A stretch of 64,000 bases of DNA from Lycium barbarum. Lineage: Eukaryota; Streptophyta; Magnoliopsida; Solanales; Solanaceae. The stretch is taken from positions 112,453,601 through 112,517,600 of the forward strand of contig NC_083339.1 of assembly GCF_019175385.1 (NCBI RefSeq). The letters are read 5' to 3'. The notes below the pieces were generated by a model. It was not told the DNA's origin, ran no database searches, and saw nothing but the letters and a program-made list of their open reading frames with translations. The position numbers and the translations under genes are program-made. Shown in pieces: positions 12,601 through 24,770 of the stretch. The stretch's first letter is position 1; every line of letters begins with the position of its first letter.

Positions 12601-14372
12601 AGACAAATATATAAAGGGTCTATTAATAGACTAATCTATCTGAGGTCAGTAAAGTGGCACTAGACATAACATCAAGCCAACCAAAACAGGAAACGTAAAC
12701 TTACAGATGAAAGACAATTATGGAGATGATTCAGTACTGATCTGTCTTAATCACATACACAATATACCTAAGATATACTCACCACAGTGTGTATATCAGA
12801 TGTATATCGAATGTATATCTCCTTCTTACCTTGATAACCCACTGTATATCCTATGTATATTCAACTTAAAATAAAATTCTAAATCCTGGAAATTCAGTCT
12901 AACACCCAAATTACAGCATACATCTTCCAAGTTCATTTAGCAACTAATGTTCTATCCTAACAGCTCCCAAACATCAAACGAACAGCAGGAAAACAAAGAG
13001 AATACACAACCAACACAAAATTGCAGAAATGAGCTAAGATTTCGAACTAAAATAGAAACTAACGACTGAAACAATAAGTCTCATAATATTACATGTAAAA
13101 CCACTCCAACTGCTAAATAATCAGAATAAATCATGCGTCGTAATTCACAGACCAAAACAGAGTAAAGCTACGATGCTTATAAAATCGATTAAGCCGTGTT
13201 GAACTCTAAATAGCACAGAAATGCAGAATCAAGAAAACCAATTGGAAATACTAAACAATCGACAGAACATATACAAACATATCAGAAACTTTAGATTCGA
13301 AGATATAGAAAAAATACTGACCTTTTGTGGGTGCAGTGAACTGGGGCGTCGAAGTCGTCGAATCTACTCTCTCGTTATGAACAGACCCGAACACGACGAA
13401 CGATTCGAAAATTTCTGTCGTGGCCAAAGTCCACCAAGACAGAAATGAATGTTTGATAGTCTTAAAGTTAGAATGATAATCGAGTAAAATCTAAGGATTT
13501 CTGGGGAAATTTGAGGAGACCGAAACTTGTGTTTGTGATTATCCGGTCTGTTCTTGCTTGTTTTTGTTAGGTTTTTGCTCCTAAAATCCCTCTCCCTAAA
13601 ACGATTCCACCCGGATTCCATTTATAGGGTTTTCATTTGTATTAAAATAAAGAGAGGAGCGTGGGAGAGAGACGAAGGACAGGCGTGGGGGACAAGGGGA
13701 AGTGGAGGTGGCAGGGAGCGTGGGTGACGATGAAAGAGAAAAGGGAGCGGCTAGGGTTGAGTGGGGAGGAGCGGAAGAGGGAGAGTGAGGGGTGAAGGAG
13801 GCGGAGAAAAAATGAGGGAAAATAAAGAGGGATTAGGGATTTAAGATTTGGGCCGGACCGGGTCCATTTCGTTTGGGCTAGACCGGGTAAAATATGATCT
13901 GATTTAAGTTTAATCCAATAGGCTGGCCAATAATTCGTTTGGGCCGGTCTATTAATTTAAATATGGGCTGATATAAATGTGGGTTGGGTATTAAAATGTG
14001 GGTCGTTTGTTTGGGTAGGAAATAATATTGTATTTGTATTTTAAGCCATTAATTGGCTGAAAATTGTTGACCATTCCTCCGCTATTTAATTATTCTTGGG
14101 CTTCTAATTTAATAACTGGTAAAGATGATAAATAATTAATAATGTAAAAATAAATATTTTGCAAAGTGTTGTCTTGTAATTAATTTAACGAGTCCAAACC
14201 CGAAAAAATGAAATGATGACGAATCATTAAAAATTTGTGGTAAAGTAATACTCGTAATGTTAAAAATAAAAGTAGCGAAAATAATAGTAGTGAAAATAAA
14301 GTATTTGGCTCGTCAATTAGACGCCCGAGTGAATAAAATTAAATAAATGAGGGACAAAATTGGGTGTCAACA
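9621..14372 (-). repeat. LARD 5' LTR, complete, 4752 bp
   Basis: Begins on the minus strand with TGTTGACACCCAATTTTGTC at 14372 and ends TATGACA at 9621, giving TG...CA ends. Its inner part (9621-10319) has no partner in the window because the other LTR is cut off. It contains no gene. The recurring minus-strand frame at 13364-13621 lies just downstream of the TATA box and is shared by both LTRs, but resembles nothing I know. Confidence 0.93.
13618..13628 (-). promoter_or_regulatory. TATA box in LARD 5' LTR
   Basis: CCTATAAATGG on the minus strand, about 745 bp from the LTR start, identical to the copy in the other LTR. It is the likely core promoter for the element transcript. Confidence 0.55.
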
Positions 14373-14960
14373 CTCAAGTTACTTCAAGACGAAGCTTTCT
14401 TCCGAAAAGCGAAACAACGAGAAATCGGCGATTCTATGATTGTCATGTTGTTCCTTACGTTAGAATTGTGTGATTAACTCTTGGATTGGGTTGTGATTGA
14501 TGGAGGAGTGTCTAATAAAGTAACATAGGGTTTTCCATGCCTTTTAAGGGGAATAAATGAGGAGAAAATCGTTTAAGGGGTCCTATATGTACTTGGCTTA
14601 AGTTGAGCCACCGACCAAAGTTTCTGTCCCATGGCAGTTTACTCCCCTGGACGGAAATGCGAATTTCTCTCTACTCCAATGTCGTATTGACAAACAATTA
14701 AATGTACTGGAAACTATACTCATATACCATCCCACAACTCCAAGAAGATTGAGAGAAAAGCTTTTCTACATCTGACCCAAATTTCAGTGAAATTTACAAA
14801 CTTAACTTGCGACGACCTTTGTCGACTTTCATATTACCACTCGCTTGACTTCAAAAATTAACATACGACCATCATGCTATTTAAATACCTCAAAAAATTA
14901 CCTTCTTAGCATGTTAGCCACCCTACAATACGATATCACACGAAAACACGAGGTGTAACA
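14373..14960 (-). repeat. Element A 3' LTR, partial
   Basis: Minus strand starts TGTTACACCTCGTG at 14960. The first 230 bp match the U3 of the 5' LTR. 14373-14730 has no counterpart in the 5' LTR, so one LTR has gained or lost a segment. The left boundary is the LARD insertion. Confidence 0.85.
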
Positions 14961-14977
14961 TCCTTCCCCCCTTAAGA
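14961..14977 (-). other. Polypurine tract of element A
   Basis: Minus strand TTAAGGGGGGAAGGA immediately precedes the TGTTACACC LTR start, the classical position for a PPT. Confidence 0.8.
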
Positions 14978-15348
14978 ACATTCGTCCTCGAATGTTGAGG
15001 GATATCTCAACTCTCAGGATTTCTAAAAATTTTGGCAGAGTTTCCTCTGTAAACATGACTATCCAAAACCTGTCAAGCAGCTCAAACCAATATCCAAAGC
15101 CACACAGGGCCACACAACAACATAACAATGGCAATTTGGCATCACACGACCATCTAAGTATGCATAAATCAAGATAAGTTATCCATAACTCACCTGAACT
15201 GTCATCTACCGTGGTCCGGGATGTACTCGCTGCACCTAACTCAACAATAGCACCTAACGCAACATATATACATAGCTTGAGAAATAGAAATGAGAAAGTA
15301 AGTATCGTATTGCAAAGATGTCAACATAAACCTGAAGACTGGAACAAA

Positions 15349-18300
15349 TGAGGCTATCAGGCTTTCATATCTTCTTCTGCCTCCCACGTCATCTCTTCTA
15401 CATTATTATTCCGCCACAATACTTTAACCGAAGCTACCTCTTTAGTTCGCAATTTACAAACTTGACAATCTAGGATAGCGATAGGAACTTCCTCATACGA
15501 CAAGTCCTCAGTAACTTAAGTATCCTCAATAGGGGTGATACGAGAAGGATCACCTAAGCATTTACGAAGCATAGAGACATGGAATACCGGATGGACTGCC
15601 TCTAGCTCTGGTGGCAAATCAAGTTTATAAGCAACTTGGCCAATTCTCTGCACAATCTGATACAGCTCAACATACCTGGGGCTAAGCTTGCCTTTCTTGC
15701 CAAATATCATTATGCCTTTCATAGGCAATACCTTCAGAAATACCCAATCTCCTACGGCAAACTTCAGATCTCTACGTCGGTTGTCTAAGTATGACTTCTG
15801 TCAGCTCTGAGCTGTCAATAACCTTTCTTGAATCAACTTAACCCTCTCTACCGCTTGTTGCACCAACTCAAGTCCTAACAACTTCGTTTCACCGACATCA
15901 AACCAACTGATAGTGGACATGCACTTCCGCCCGTATAAAGCTTTATATGGTGCCATCGATATGCTAGAGTGGTAGCTATTATTGTAGGAAAACTCAATGA
16001 GTGGAAAAGGATCTTCCCAGCTTCCTTTGAAGTCCAATACACAAGCTCATAACATATCCTCGAGCGTCTAAATAGTACGTTCGGCCTGTCCATCTGTTTC
16101 TTGAGGGAAAGTTGTGCTGAGACTAATATGACTACCCAACCCTTCTTGGAAAGATCTCCAGAAATTAGCAGTAAACTGCGCACCTCTGTCAGATATAATA
16201 GAAACTAGAACTCCATGCAATCGAACTATCTCTTTGATATACAATCTGGCATAATCTTCAGCTATGTATGTAGTTCTAACAGGTAAAAAGTGTGTTGATT
16301 TTGTAAGCCTGTCCACAAAAAAACAGATGGAATCGAACTTCCGACGAGAACTAGGCAATCCTGTAATAAAGTCCATATTAATATCTTCCCATTTCCATAT
16401 TGGGATCTCGATATTCTGAAGCAATCCTCCAGGTTTCTGGTGTTCAACGTTAACCTGCTAACAATTTAGACACTGAGCAACAAATGTAGCACTGTCATTC
16501 TTCATACCATTCCACCAATATAACTGACGAAGGTCGTGGTACATCATAGTAGAACCTGGATGAATTGAATACCGAGACTGGTGAATCTCCGTCATAATTT
16601 GCTTGCGAAGCTCCCCAACATTAGGTACACACCGTCAACCTTTATATTTGAGAACTCCGTCATTTGATATGTCGAACAATTATTTTTTCTGGGAAGATAT
16701 GCCTTCCTCGATCTTAATCAATTTTGGATCTTCAAACTGTCGTGCTTTCACCTCAGCTACTAATGATGACTTCGTACCTTTCTGAACCACAACACCCTCA
16801 TCACCTGTGTCAAGTAACCGCACACTCAGATTGGACAATCGATATAGATACTTGGTCATCTCTAACTTATCAGCTCCCACATGCTTCAAACTGCCCATAG
16901 ACTTATGACTCAATGCATTAACTACGACATTCTCCTTTCCCGAATGCTATAAGATATCAACATCGTAGTCCTTCAGTAATTCCAGCCACCTACGTTGTCT
17001 CAAGTTTAGCTCTTTTTTACTTGAATATATACTGCAAACTCTTATGATCTATGTAGATATCAACATGAACTCCATAAAGATAATGACAACATATTTTCAG
17101 GGCAAATATAACGACTACCAACTCGAGATCATGAGTCGGGTAATTCTGCTCGTGCTACCTCAATTGCCTCAAAGCATATGCAATAACCTTTCGGTGCTAC
17201 ATTAAAACACACCCCAATCGAACTCTTGACGTATCACAGTACACCACATAACCTTCAGATCCCTCAGGAATTGCCAGAATAGGCGTTGATGTTAATCGAC
17301 TCTTCAATTCCTGAAAGCTCTTTTCACAAGCATCAGACCATCGAAACTTAACTGCTTTATGTGTCAATTTCGTCAAAGAAGCGGCAATAAAAGAGAAATT
17401 CTCTGCAAACATCAGATAATAGTCGGCTAAGCCCAAGAAACTACGAACTTCTGTAGGAGTTGTGGGCCTCAGCCAATTCTTTACTGCCTCGATTTTCTGA
17501 TTATCCACCTTGATGCCCTCATCTGAGACGATATGTCCAAGGAACGCCTCCGAATTCAACCAGAACTCGCATTTAGAGAATTTAGCATACAACTTACGAA
17601 CTTGTAGCGTCTGCAATAATACTCGCAAATGATCTGCGTGCTCTGCTTCTAACCGAGAGTATATCAGTAATCATCAATGAACACAATAACGAAGATGTCA
17701 AGAAATGGCTTGAAAGCTCGATTAATTAAATCCATAAAAACTGTTGCCGCATTATGAGACCGAAGGACATGACAAGAAATTCATAATGACCATATCTGGT
17801 CCGAAAATCCATTTTCGGGATATCTTGCTCTTTGACTCGCAACTGATGATATCGAGACAGAAGATCGATCTTGGAAAAGTACTTCGCGCCCTGTAGCTGA
17901 TCAAATAAATCATCGATTCTGGAAAGGGGGTACTTGTTCTTAATAGTCACCTTGTTGAGCTAACGGTAATCAATACACATTCTCAACGAGTCGTCTTTCT
18001 TACGAACAAACAGCAATAGTGCACCCCATGAAGAAGTACTGGGTCTGATAAAACCTGTACCCAGAAGATCCTTCAACTGAGCTTTCAATTTATTTAATTC
18101 AGCAGGGGTCATTCTATACGGAGGGATAGATATAGGCTGAGTATCTGGAAGTACATCAATAACAAAGTCGATTTACCTTTTGGGAGGAAGGCCAGGAAAT
18201 ACATCGGGGAATTCATTAACAACAAGAACCGATTAAAGAGTTAGAGTTTCCGCCTCCACATCCTGCACTCGCACCAGATGGTAAATATATCCTTTCGCAA

Positions 18301-18840
18301 TCATTTTTCGAGCCTTAAGGTAAGAAATAAGCTTCCCCTTTGGCACTGCAACATTGCCCTCCTACTCAATAACAGGATCGCCTGTAAAATTAAAACGAAC
18401 AATCTTCGTCCAGCAATCTACATTAGCATGACAAGAAGCCAGCCAATCCATATCCATAATAATGTCAAAATCAACCATCTCCAGTTCATGCAAATCAACT
18501 AACGTATGGCGGTCATGAATCATCACATCACAATCTCGATATACCCGTCTAACTATCACAGGCTCACCCACGGGCGTAGATACTTCAATTGGCTTACGCA
18601 ATAATTCAGGCCCTTTATTACACTTGTCAGCAATGAAGGGAGAAATATACGACAATGTAGAACCGAGTTCTATCAAGGCATACATATCTGTGAAAAAGAC
18701 AGATAATATACATGTATCCACATCCGGAGATGACTCTAAGTCTTGATGGCCCGATGATGCATATATACGGTTCTGCTGACCGCCTAAACTAGACGCTCCT
18801 CCTCTGCCTCTACCCCTGCCAGTCAATGTCTGCATACTCT
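15349..18840 (-). pseudogene. Element A pol (protease-RT-RNase H-integrase-chromodomain), degraded
   Basis: Protease lies at about 18360-18835, with ALIELGS where related copies have an ALIDPGS-type catalytic Asp, so the Asp is now Glu. RT lies at about 17640-18170, with KYFSKIDL and a FIDD core near 17675 followed at once by a stop. RNase H is at about 16960-17450. Integrase spans about 15800-16560; its catalytic Asp (MDFITGL), Asp (ISDRGAQF) and Glu (DGQAERT) are still visible. The C-terminal integrase tail (PVFHVSMLRK) and a chromodomain at 15355-15520 (KVLWRNNN, MTWEAEEDM) follow. A TGA ends the frame near 15349. Stops and frameshifts split it into at least eight pieces. It would have copied and integrated the element. 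Confidence 0.9.
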
Positions 18841-20120
18841 ACCCAGAAGAGCGCACTGAAGAAGAAGAAGCTGCTGCAGATGTTGTCGGCTGAGCCATAC
18901 CACCTCCGCCTCTCCTCGGATAATATATCATAATATGACCCGACTGTCCACACGCATAACATACATCAGCACCTGACGACACATTTCGAAATGAGCCCTA
19001 CCACATCGATCACAACGGGGCATCAGAGGCCTGATCTGGATAAACATGCCTCTAAACTGCGAGCCTGATGTCCGCGAACTTTAACTCTGACCCTGACCAG
19101 AATAAGTGTTCCAATCACGTCGTTGACCCTGAAACTGCGGTGGTGCACTGGCTGCCGGATACGATGAACGTCTAGAAGGTTGTGGCCTAACTCCACCTCT
19201 AAAATCCCCCAAATCACCCGCAGATCGGGCCCTCTTATGCTGACCTCTATCCCGCTCTCGATCAGCCCGCTCCTGCCTTTTACGATCCTCTAAGTTCTAT
19301 GCATAGGCTTGTATGTGAGCAATTCCATTCCCGGATTCAGAGCAGCTATGGTACATTCATTGATCAAATGCGGTCCTAAACCACCTACGAACTGGTACAT
19401 TCGATCGGTCATATCAGCTACAACAGTAGGAGCGTATCTGGCCATAAAGTTGAACTACATGCTATACTCCCTAACACTCATATTACCTTGCTCCAAATGC
19501 AGAAACTGATCTTGTCGGGCACGATGAATCTCAATAGGTAGATACTGCTGCATAAATGCCTCAGAAAATTCTCTCCATGTCGTCGGTGGAGCACGGGATC
19601 CCCAGGACTGTGCCCATGTCTCGTACTAATCTATAGCAACTTCCCGCAACTTACAAGAAGCAAGCTCTATCGACTTAGTATTAGTAGCATGCATAAACTT
19701 CAAAGCCCGCTGCATACTAACTAGAAAATCATGTGGATCAGCATTTGGGTTCCTCCCCGTAAATTCTGGAAGTGCCAAGTTAATGAAATCCCGTGCCCTT
19801 GCACTCACTGCTCTGTCACCCGTATCTGGAGCCTGACGTTGGGCTTGAGAGGCCACAAGTCTAGTCAATAACTGCACTGCGCACTGCATCTCCAAATCCT
19901 GATTAGGTGCAACTAGAGAAGGAACCGAAAGTACATCAGCTCTCCTCTGCCCCCTAAGAGGGGGTGGAGATGCTGCTCCAGAAGCCTGAGAGTCAGCCTC
20001 GTTCTGAGGCTCATGCTGATCCAAATTAGCGGGTGGCGCCTGACTGATGCCTCCTTCCGCCTCGTCATCTAATCTCTATATATATTGCCTAGCCGCCTGT
20101 TGTCTAGTAGTGTTAGGCAT
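18841..20120 (-). pseudogene. Element A gag, degraded
   Basis: Capsid/nucleocapsid precursor. An ATG at 20120 opens MPNTTRQQAARQY, and an in-frame TAG follows two codons later. The capsid part (FINLALPEFTGRNPNADPHDF) is at 19626-20024, and further stops occur near 19625, 19455 and 19295. The zinc knuckle near 18925-18966 reads CYACGQSGHIMIYY: the last cysteine of the CCHC motif is a tyrosine, so RNA binding would be impaired. Stops and the knuckle change show it is dead. Confidence 0.85.
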
Positions 20121-20310
20121 TGCTGAAAATATAAACAAAATGAAGGTTACAAGTGAACACTTACGGATCAGCTTAATCACACGATCTAGATCAAGAAGAA
20201 AGAAATTTTGCCTAAATATCCTGTAGCCTCTTGTTTATAAGTGTGGTGCACAACACACCCATAAACAAGACTCTACTAGACACGATTTGCAGACTCCTTA
20301 GGAAAGACTT

Positions 20311-20323
20311 GCTCTGATACCAA
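20311..20323 (-). other. Primer-binding site of element A (initiator tRNA-Met)
   Basis: Minus strand TTGGTATCAGAGC, three bases from the LTR end. TGGTATCAGAGC is the standard plant tRNA-iMet PBS. Confidence 0.92.
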
Positions 20324-20326
20324 GTT

Positions 20327-20496
20327 TGTCACGCCTCAACCATAGGGGTGTGGCTGGCACTTGGCACCCGAAGGCCCGAACGAACCAACCATGGCATCTG
20401 TGACAAGTAATATGAATAATAGGGCAACAAGGCCACTATATGACACTAACAAGAACCAAATGTAACAACCTGCATTCAGAAGAACCCTACAACAAC

Positions 20497-20531
<35 letters not shown>

Positions 20532-21373
20532 ATAGGGCGACAAGGCCACTATATGACACTAACAAGAACCAAATGTAACAACCTGCATGCAGAAGAACCC
20601 AACAACAACCTATATATATATATATAAGGCCAACAAAGCTATATCACGGTTATACCAACTGTACAAGGGGCCGACAAGGCCAAGCAAAACATATAGACAC
20701 TGACAACTGGTCTGCAAGCCTCTAAAAAAGTAACACAATATCAAAAAATCGGGACAGGTCCCCGACATACCCCAAAACTATATATATACACATGAGTAGT
20801 ACCTATGAACTCAAACCGGCAACTCCGAAGAAGTGGAGTGCAACACTCGACTGCTGATCACGGGTCCTACTAAGGAGGCGCACCGACCTGTCTATCAATA
20901 CCTGTGGGCATGAACACAACGCAAAAAAAAGGCATCAGTACGAAATAGGTACTGAATATATAGGGCGGTAAGCACAAGCACAAATAATGTAAATAATATG
21001 AGAAGAGATTTAGAAACAACCTGAAACTCTATTCAAGACCACTGAGGGCAACCATAACCATAACATAAATGTAAATGCGTGATCGTAAAATCATTCCTCA
21101 CCTTACGTCACCCTGATAGTTCCTCTAAAGTGAGGTGGATCATCCCATAACTCCAAGTAGATTGAGAGAAAAGCTCTTCTACATCTGACCCAAATTTCAG
21201 TGAAATTTACAAACGTAACTTGCGACGACCTTTGTCGACTTTCATACCACCTCTCGTTTGACTTCAAAACTTAACATACGACCATCATACTATTTAAATA
21301 CCTCAAAAAATGACCTTCTTAGCATGTTAGCCACCCTACGATACGATAACGCACGAAAATACGAGGTGTAACA
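20327..21373 (-). repeat. Element A 5' LTR, 1047 bp
   Basis: Minus-strand start TGTTACACCTCG at 21373, end GGCGTGACA at 20327. Contains a (CT)n(TA)n tract at about 20500-20530, and an AT-rich TATATATATA at about 20782-20792. Confidence 0.88.
20418..20614 (-). repeat. 113-bp tandem duplication inside element A LTR
   Basis: The block starting AATAGGGC(A/G)ACAAGGCC at 20418 recurs at 20531 with only a few changes. Both copies end in a simple CT/TA tract, which suggests slippage or unequal exchange at the microsatellite. Confidence 0.85.
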
Positions 21374-21383
21374 GAATAAAACA

Positions 21384-24300
21384 CTACGCACTTGAAAGTA
21401 ATAGTGTCTCTGTCTGCACCTCTGCTGGGAGTGGAAATAAATACAGACATCTGGATCTCATATCTTCCTCAACTTTCCAAGTCATTTCCTTGATATTCCT
21501 GTTCTTCCAAAGGACTTGAACTGAAGCTACCTCCTTAGTCCTCAATCTCTGAAACTGTCTATCTAGAATGGCAATGGGAACCTTTTCATATAATAGTTGC
21601 TCGGCAGCCTGAACATTATCAATGGGCAGAACTCTCAAAGGGTCTCCAAGAAACTTACGAAACATCGATACATGGAAGACCGGATGGACCGATTCTAAGT
21701 CTGAAGGGAGATCTAACTCATAGGCCACCTGACCCACTCTTCGTATGATCATGTATAGCCCAATGTACCTAGGGCTAAGCTTTCCCTTCTTGCTGAATCT
21801 CATTACACCTTTCATAGGGGATACCTTGAAGAATACCCAGTCGTTTTCCTGAAACTCTAAATCTCGTCATCAATTATCTGCGTAAGCCTTTTGGCGACTC
21901 TGGGCAGCCAACAGCCTTTCCTGAATAAGCTTGACCATATCAACCACCTGCCTGATTAGGTCTGCCCCTATCATCATAGATTCTCCAACCTCAAACCATT
22001 TGATTGGTGATCTACATTTCCGTCAATATAAGTACTCATACGGAGCCATCAGGATACTGGAATGATAACTATTATTATGCGCGAATGTAATACGCAGCAA
22101 ATGATCATCCCATCTACCAATGAAGTCAATCACACATGCCCGTAGACTATCATCAAGAGTCTGAATGATACGCTCAGCCTATCCGTCTATATGGGGGTGA
22201 AATGCCAAACTAAGATTCACCTGAGTCCTCAAACCCTTCTGAAAAGATCTCTAGGAGTTAGCTGTAAACTGCGCATCCCTATCAAAGTAATGGATATAGG
22301 AACACCATAAAGTTTGACTATCTCCTTAATGTAAAGCTTCACATAATCCTCGGCTGAGTAAGTAGTCCTGACAGACAGAAAATGAGTTGATTTTTGCAGT
22401 CTATCAACAATTACCCATATAGAACCAAACTTACGCTGAGAACGGGGTAAGCCTGTAATGAAATTCATATTAATTTCTTCCCACTTCCAAGTCGAAATCT
22501 CCATAGCCTGCAATAATCCGCCTGGCTTCTAATGTTCAATCTTCACCTGTTGACAATTAGGACACTGGGCTACGAACTCTGCTATATCTTTCTTAATTCC
22601 ACCCCACCAATAAACCTCTTTGATGTCGTTGTATTTTGAGTAGGAACTCCTGCATCCCCAAAGTCTATCACTCTAACCCCCAAATTGGCTAACTGAAAAA
22701 GCTCACTAGCCAACTTTATTTTTCCAGCTCGCAAGTATGCCAAAGTACCCATATATCAGTGGCTGAGAGCATCTGCTACTATATTCGCCTTTCCTGGGTG
22801 GTGCAGAATATCAACATCATAATCTTTCAGCAACTCTACCCACCGCCTCTGCAAGTGTAACTCCTTCTGCTTGAAGATGTACTGAAGGATCTTATGATCT
22901 GTATATATGTCAGCATGTACTCCATATAAGTAATGTCTCCAGATTTTAAGTTCATGAATAACGGCTGCTAGCTCAAGGTCGTGGGTTGGGTAGTTCTTCT
23001 CGTGCTTCCTGAGCTGTCTAGAAGCGTAAGAAATCACCTTGCCGTGCTGCATCAATACACAACCCAATCCGACCCCTGAAGCGTCACAATAGACCGCATA
23101 ACCCTAGGTCCTCTCTGAAAGTGTCAGAACTGGCGTTGAAGTCAACCTAACCTTTAATTGTTGACAACTTCGCTCGCAAGCGTTTGTCCGTTAGAACTTG
23201 ACTGCCTTCTAAGTCAACTTCATCAATGGGGCGGAAAGAGAAGAGAAGCCTTTCACAAATCTTCTGTAATACCCTGCTAAACCCAGAAAACTATGAAACT
23301 CTGTCGACGTTGTGGGTCAAGGCCAAGTCTTCACAACCTCTATCTCTTGAGTATCCACTTTGATGCCCTCATCTAAAACAATATGCCCTAGGAAAGCCAT
23401 AGAGTTTAGCCAGAACTCACATTTAGAAAATTTCGCATACAGCTTCTGATCCTGAAGGACTCTGAGTACCGCACGCAAATGATATGCATGCTCACCCTCT
23501 GATCGAGAGTAAACCAGAATGTCATCAATAAAAATAATCACGAATAGATCTAAGAAGGGACTGAATATGCTATTCATCAACTCCATATATAAACACTGCA
23601 GGCATATTAGTCAACTCAAAGAACATAACAAGAAACTCAAAATGACCATATCTGGTCCTAAATGTTGTCTTCGGAATATCATTCCCTCTGATCCTGACCT
23701 GATGATAACCTGGCCTCAAGTCTATCTTCGAAAAATATCTAGCACCCTGCAACTAATCAAATAAATTATCTATCCTCGGAAGTGGATACTTGTTCTTGAT
23801 CGTCACATTATTCAACTGCCTATAGTGAATACACATCCGTAGTGAACCATCTTTCTTTCTCACAAATAACACTGGGGCTCCCACAGTGACGTACTAGGTC
23901 TGATAAAGCCCTTTTCTAAGAGTACTTTCAACTGTTCCTTCAACTCTTTCAACTCAACAGGAGCCATCCTATAAGGAGGGATGGATATCGGTTGAGTACC
24001 CGGTAGTACATTTATAGCGAAGTCAATCTCTTGCTCTGGTGGGAGGCCTGGAAGCTCATCTGGGAAAACATTTGGAATCTCATTAACTATCGAAATGAAC
24101 TGAAGAGTTGGCGGTTCTGCTTCTGCATTATGAACTCAAACTATATGATAGATACAACCCTTCAAAATAATCTTTTTCGCCTTGAGATAGGAAATAAACA
24201 TACCTCTCGGCAAAGCCGTGTTACCTTTCCATTCCAAAACTGGTTCCTCTGGGAAGTTGAACGTGACAATCTTCGTCCAACACCCAAGGTTAGCATAAAA

Positions 24301-24770
24301 AAAAGCTAACCAATCCATACCCATAATTACGTTGAAATCAACCATCTGTAAGTCTATAAGATCTGTTAGGGTCTGGCGACCACAAACAATTACAGGATAA
24401 CCACGATAAATCATTCTAGCAATAACATGTTCACTGACAAGTGTAGACACAAAAAATGGCTCACTCAACGACTCTGGCACTAAATTGAAATTTCTTGCAA
24501 TAAACGGAGTGACATATGATAAATTGGACCCTGGATCTATCAACGCGTAAACACTATATGAACAAACTGTCAATGTACCTATCACAACGTCTGGTGAGGA
24601 ATCCAAGTCCTGATGATCTGCCAAGGCATAAATGCGGTTCTGAGCAGGCACTAGAAGCTCCACCTTTACCTCTGCCCCTACCTGCTCAAGACTGAGACCC
24701 GCACCCAGAAGGACGCACGAATGCTGATGACCCTGCTACAGAACCTGTTGGCTATGCCATACCAGTAGGT
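21384..24770 (-). pseudogene. Element B pol, degraded
   Basis: Protease 24136-24663 with an intact ALIDPGS catalytic region. RT at about 23300-23900, with [12 protein letters not shown] and an intact FIDDIL core near 23520. RNase H 22756-23067 ([20 protein letters not shown], ending in [14 protein letters not shown]). Integrase has a zinc-binding CPNCQQ and the first catalytic Asp (MNFITGL) at 22229-22620; later integrase is frameshifted. The C-terminus 21384-21815 is one open frame with PVFHVSMFRK and a chromodomain (VLWKNRNIKEMTW). Between RNase H and the integrase zinc finger (about 22620-22740) roughly 100 residues usual for the family seem missing, consistent with a deletion. Several stops and frameshifts remain. 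Confidence 0.88.

Larger units (their letters stand above)
1..14372 (-). mobile_element. Giant non-coding LTR retrotransposon (LARD-type, Tat/Ogre-like), left end outside window
   Basis: Positions 1-4052 and 10320-14372 are the same sequence with about 30-35 scattered substitutions counted by eye, and they are the two LTRs. The right LTR is complete (9621-14372); the left lacks its outer ~700 bp because the window starts inside it. The element reads on the minus strand: beside the inner edge of the right LTR lies a primer-binding-like TGGCGACTCCACTGGGGA, and beside the left LTR a purine tract GAAGAGGGGCATC. The 5568-bp interior has no gag, protease, RT or integrase in any frame, so the element must depend on partner enzymes. 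LARDs are known as long-LTR non-coding derivatives; membership here is inferred from architecture, and the Tat/Ogre link from the PBS style and LTR texture. The five bases right of the element, CTCAA, should be its target duplication; the left copy is not visible. Confidence 0.85.
14373..21373 (-). mobile_element. Ty3/gypsy chromovirus A (Tekay/Del-like), 3' LTR broken by the LARD
   Basis: Minus-strand order: 5' LTR 20327-21373, PBS 20311-20323, gag, pol ending in a chromodomain, PPT 14961-14977, 3' LTR from 14960. The 3' LTR runs only to 14373, where the LARD begins, so the rest should lie left of the window. U3 ends at 14731-14960 and 21144-21373 align with roughly 6-7% difference by eye. 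Chromodomain-bearing pol, tRNA-Met PBS and domain order place it in plant chromoviruses; Tekay/Del is inferred from the C-terminal sequence style. Many in-frame stops make it non-functional. Confidence 0.9.

Noticed and set aside
13364..13621. Minus-strand frame just after the LARD TATA box
   Set aside because: It starts almost at the TATA box itself, so it would precede or overlap the transcription start; no homology recognised.
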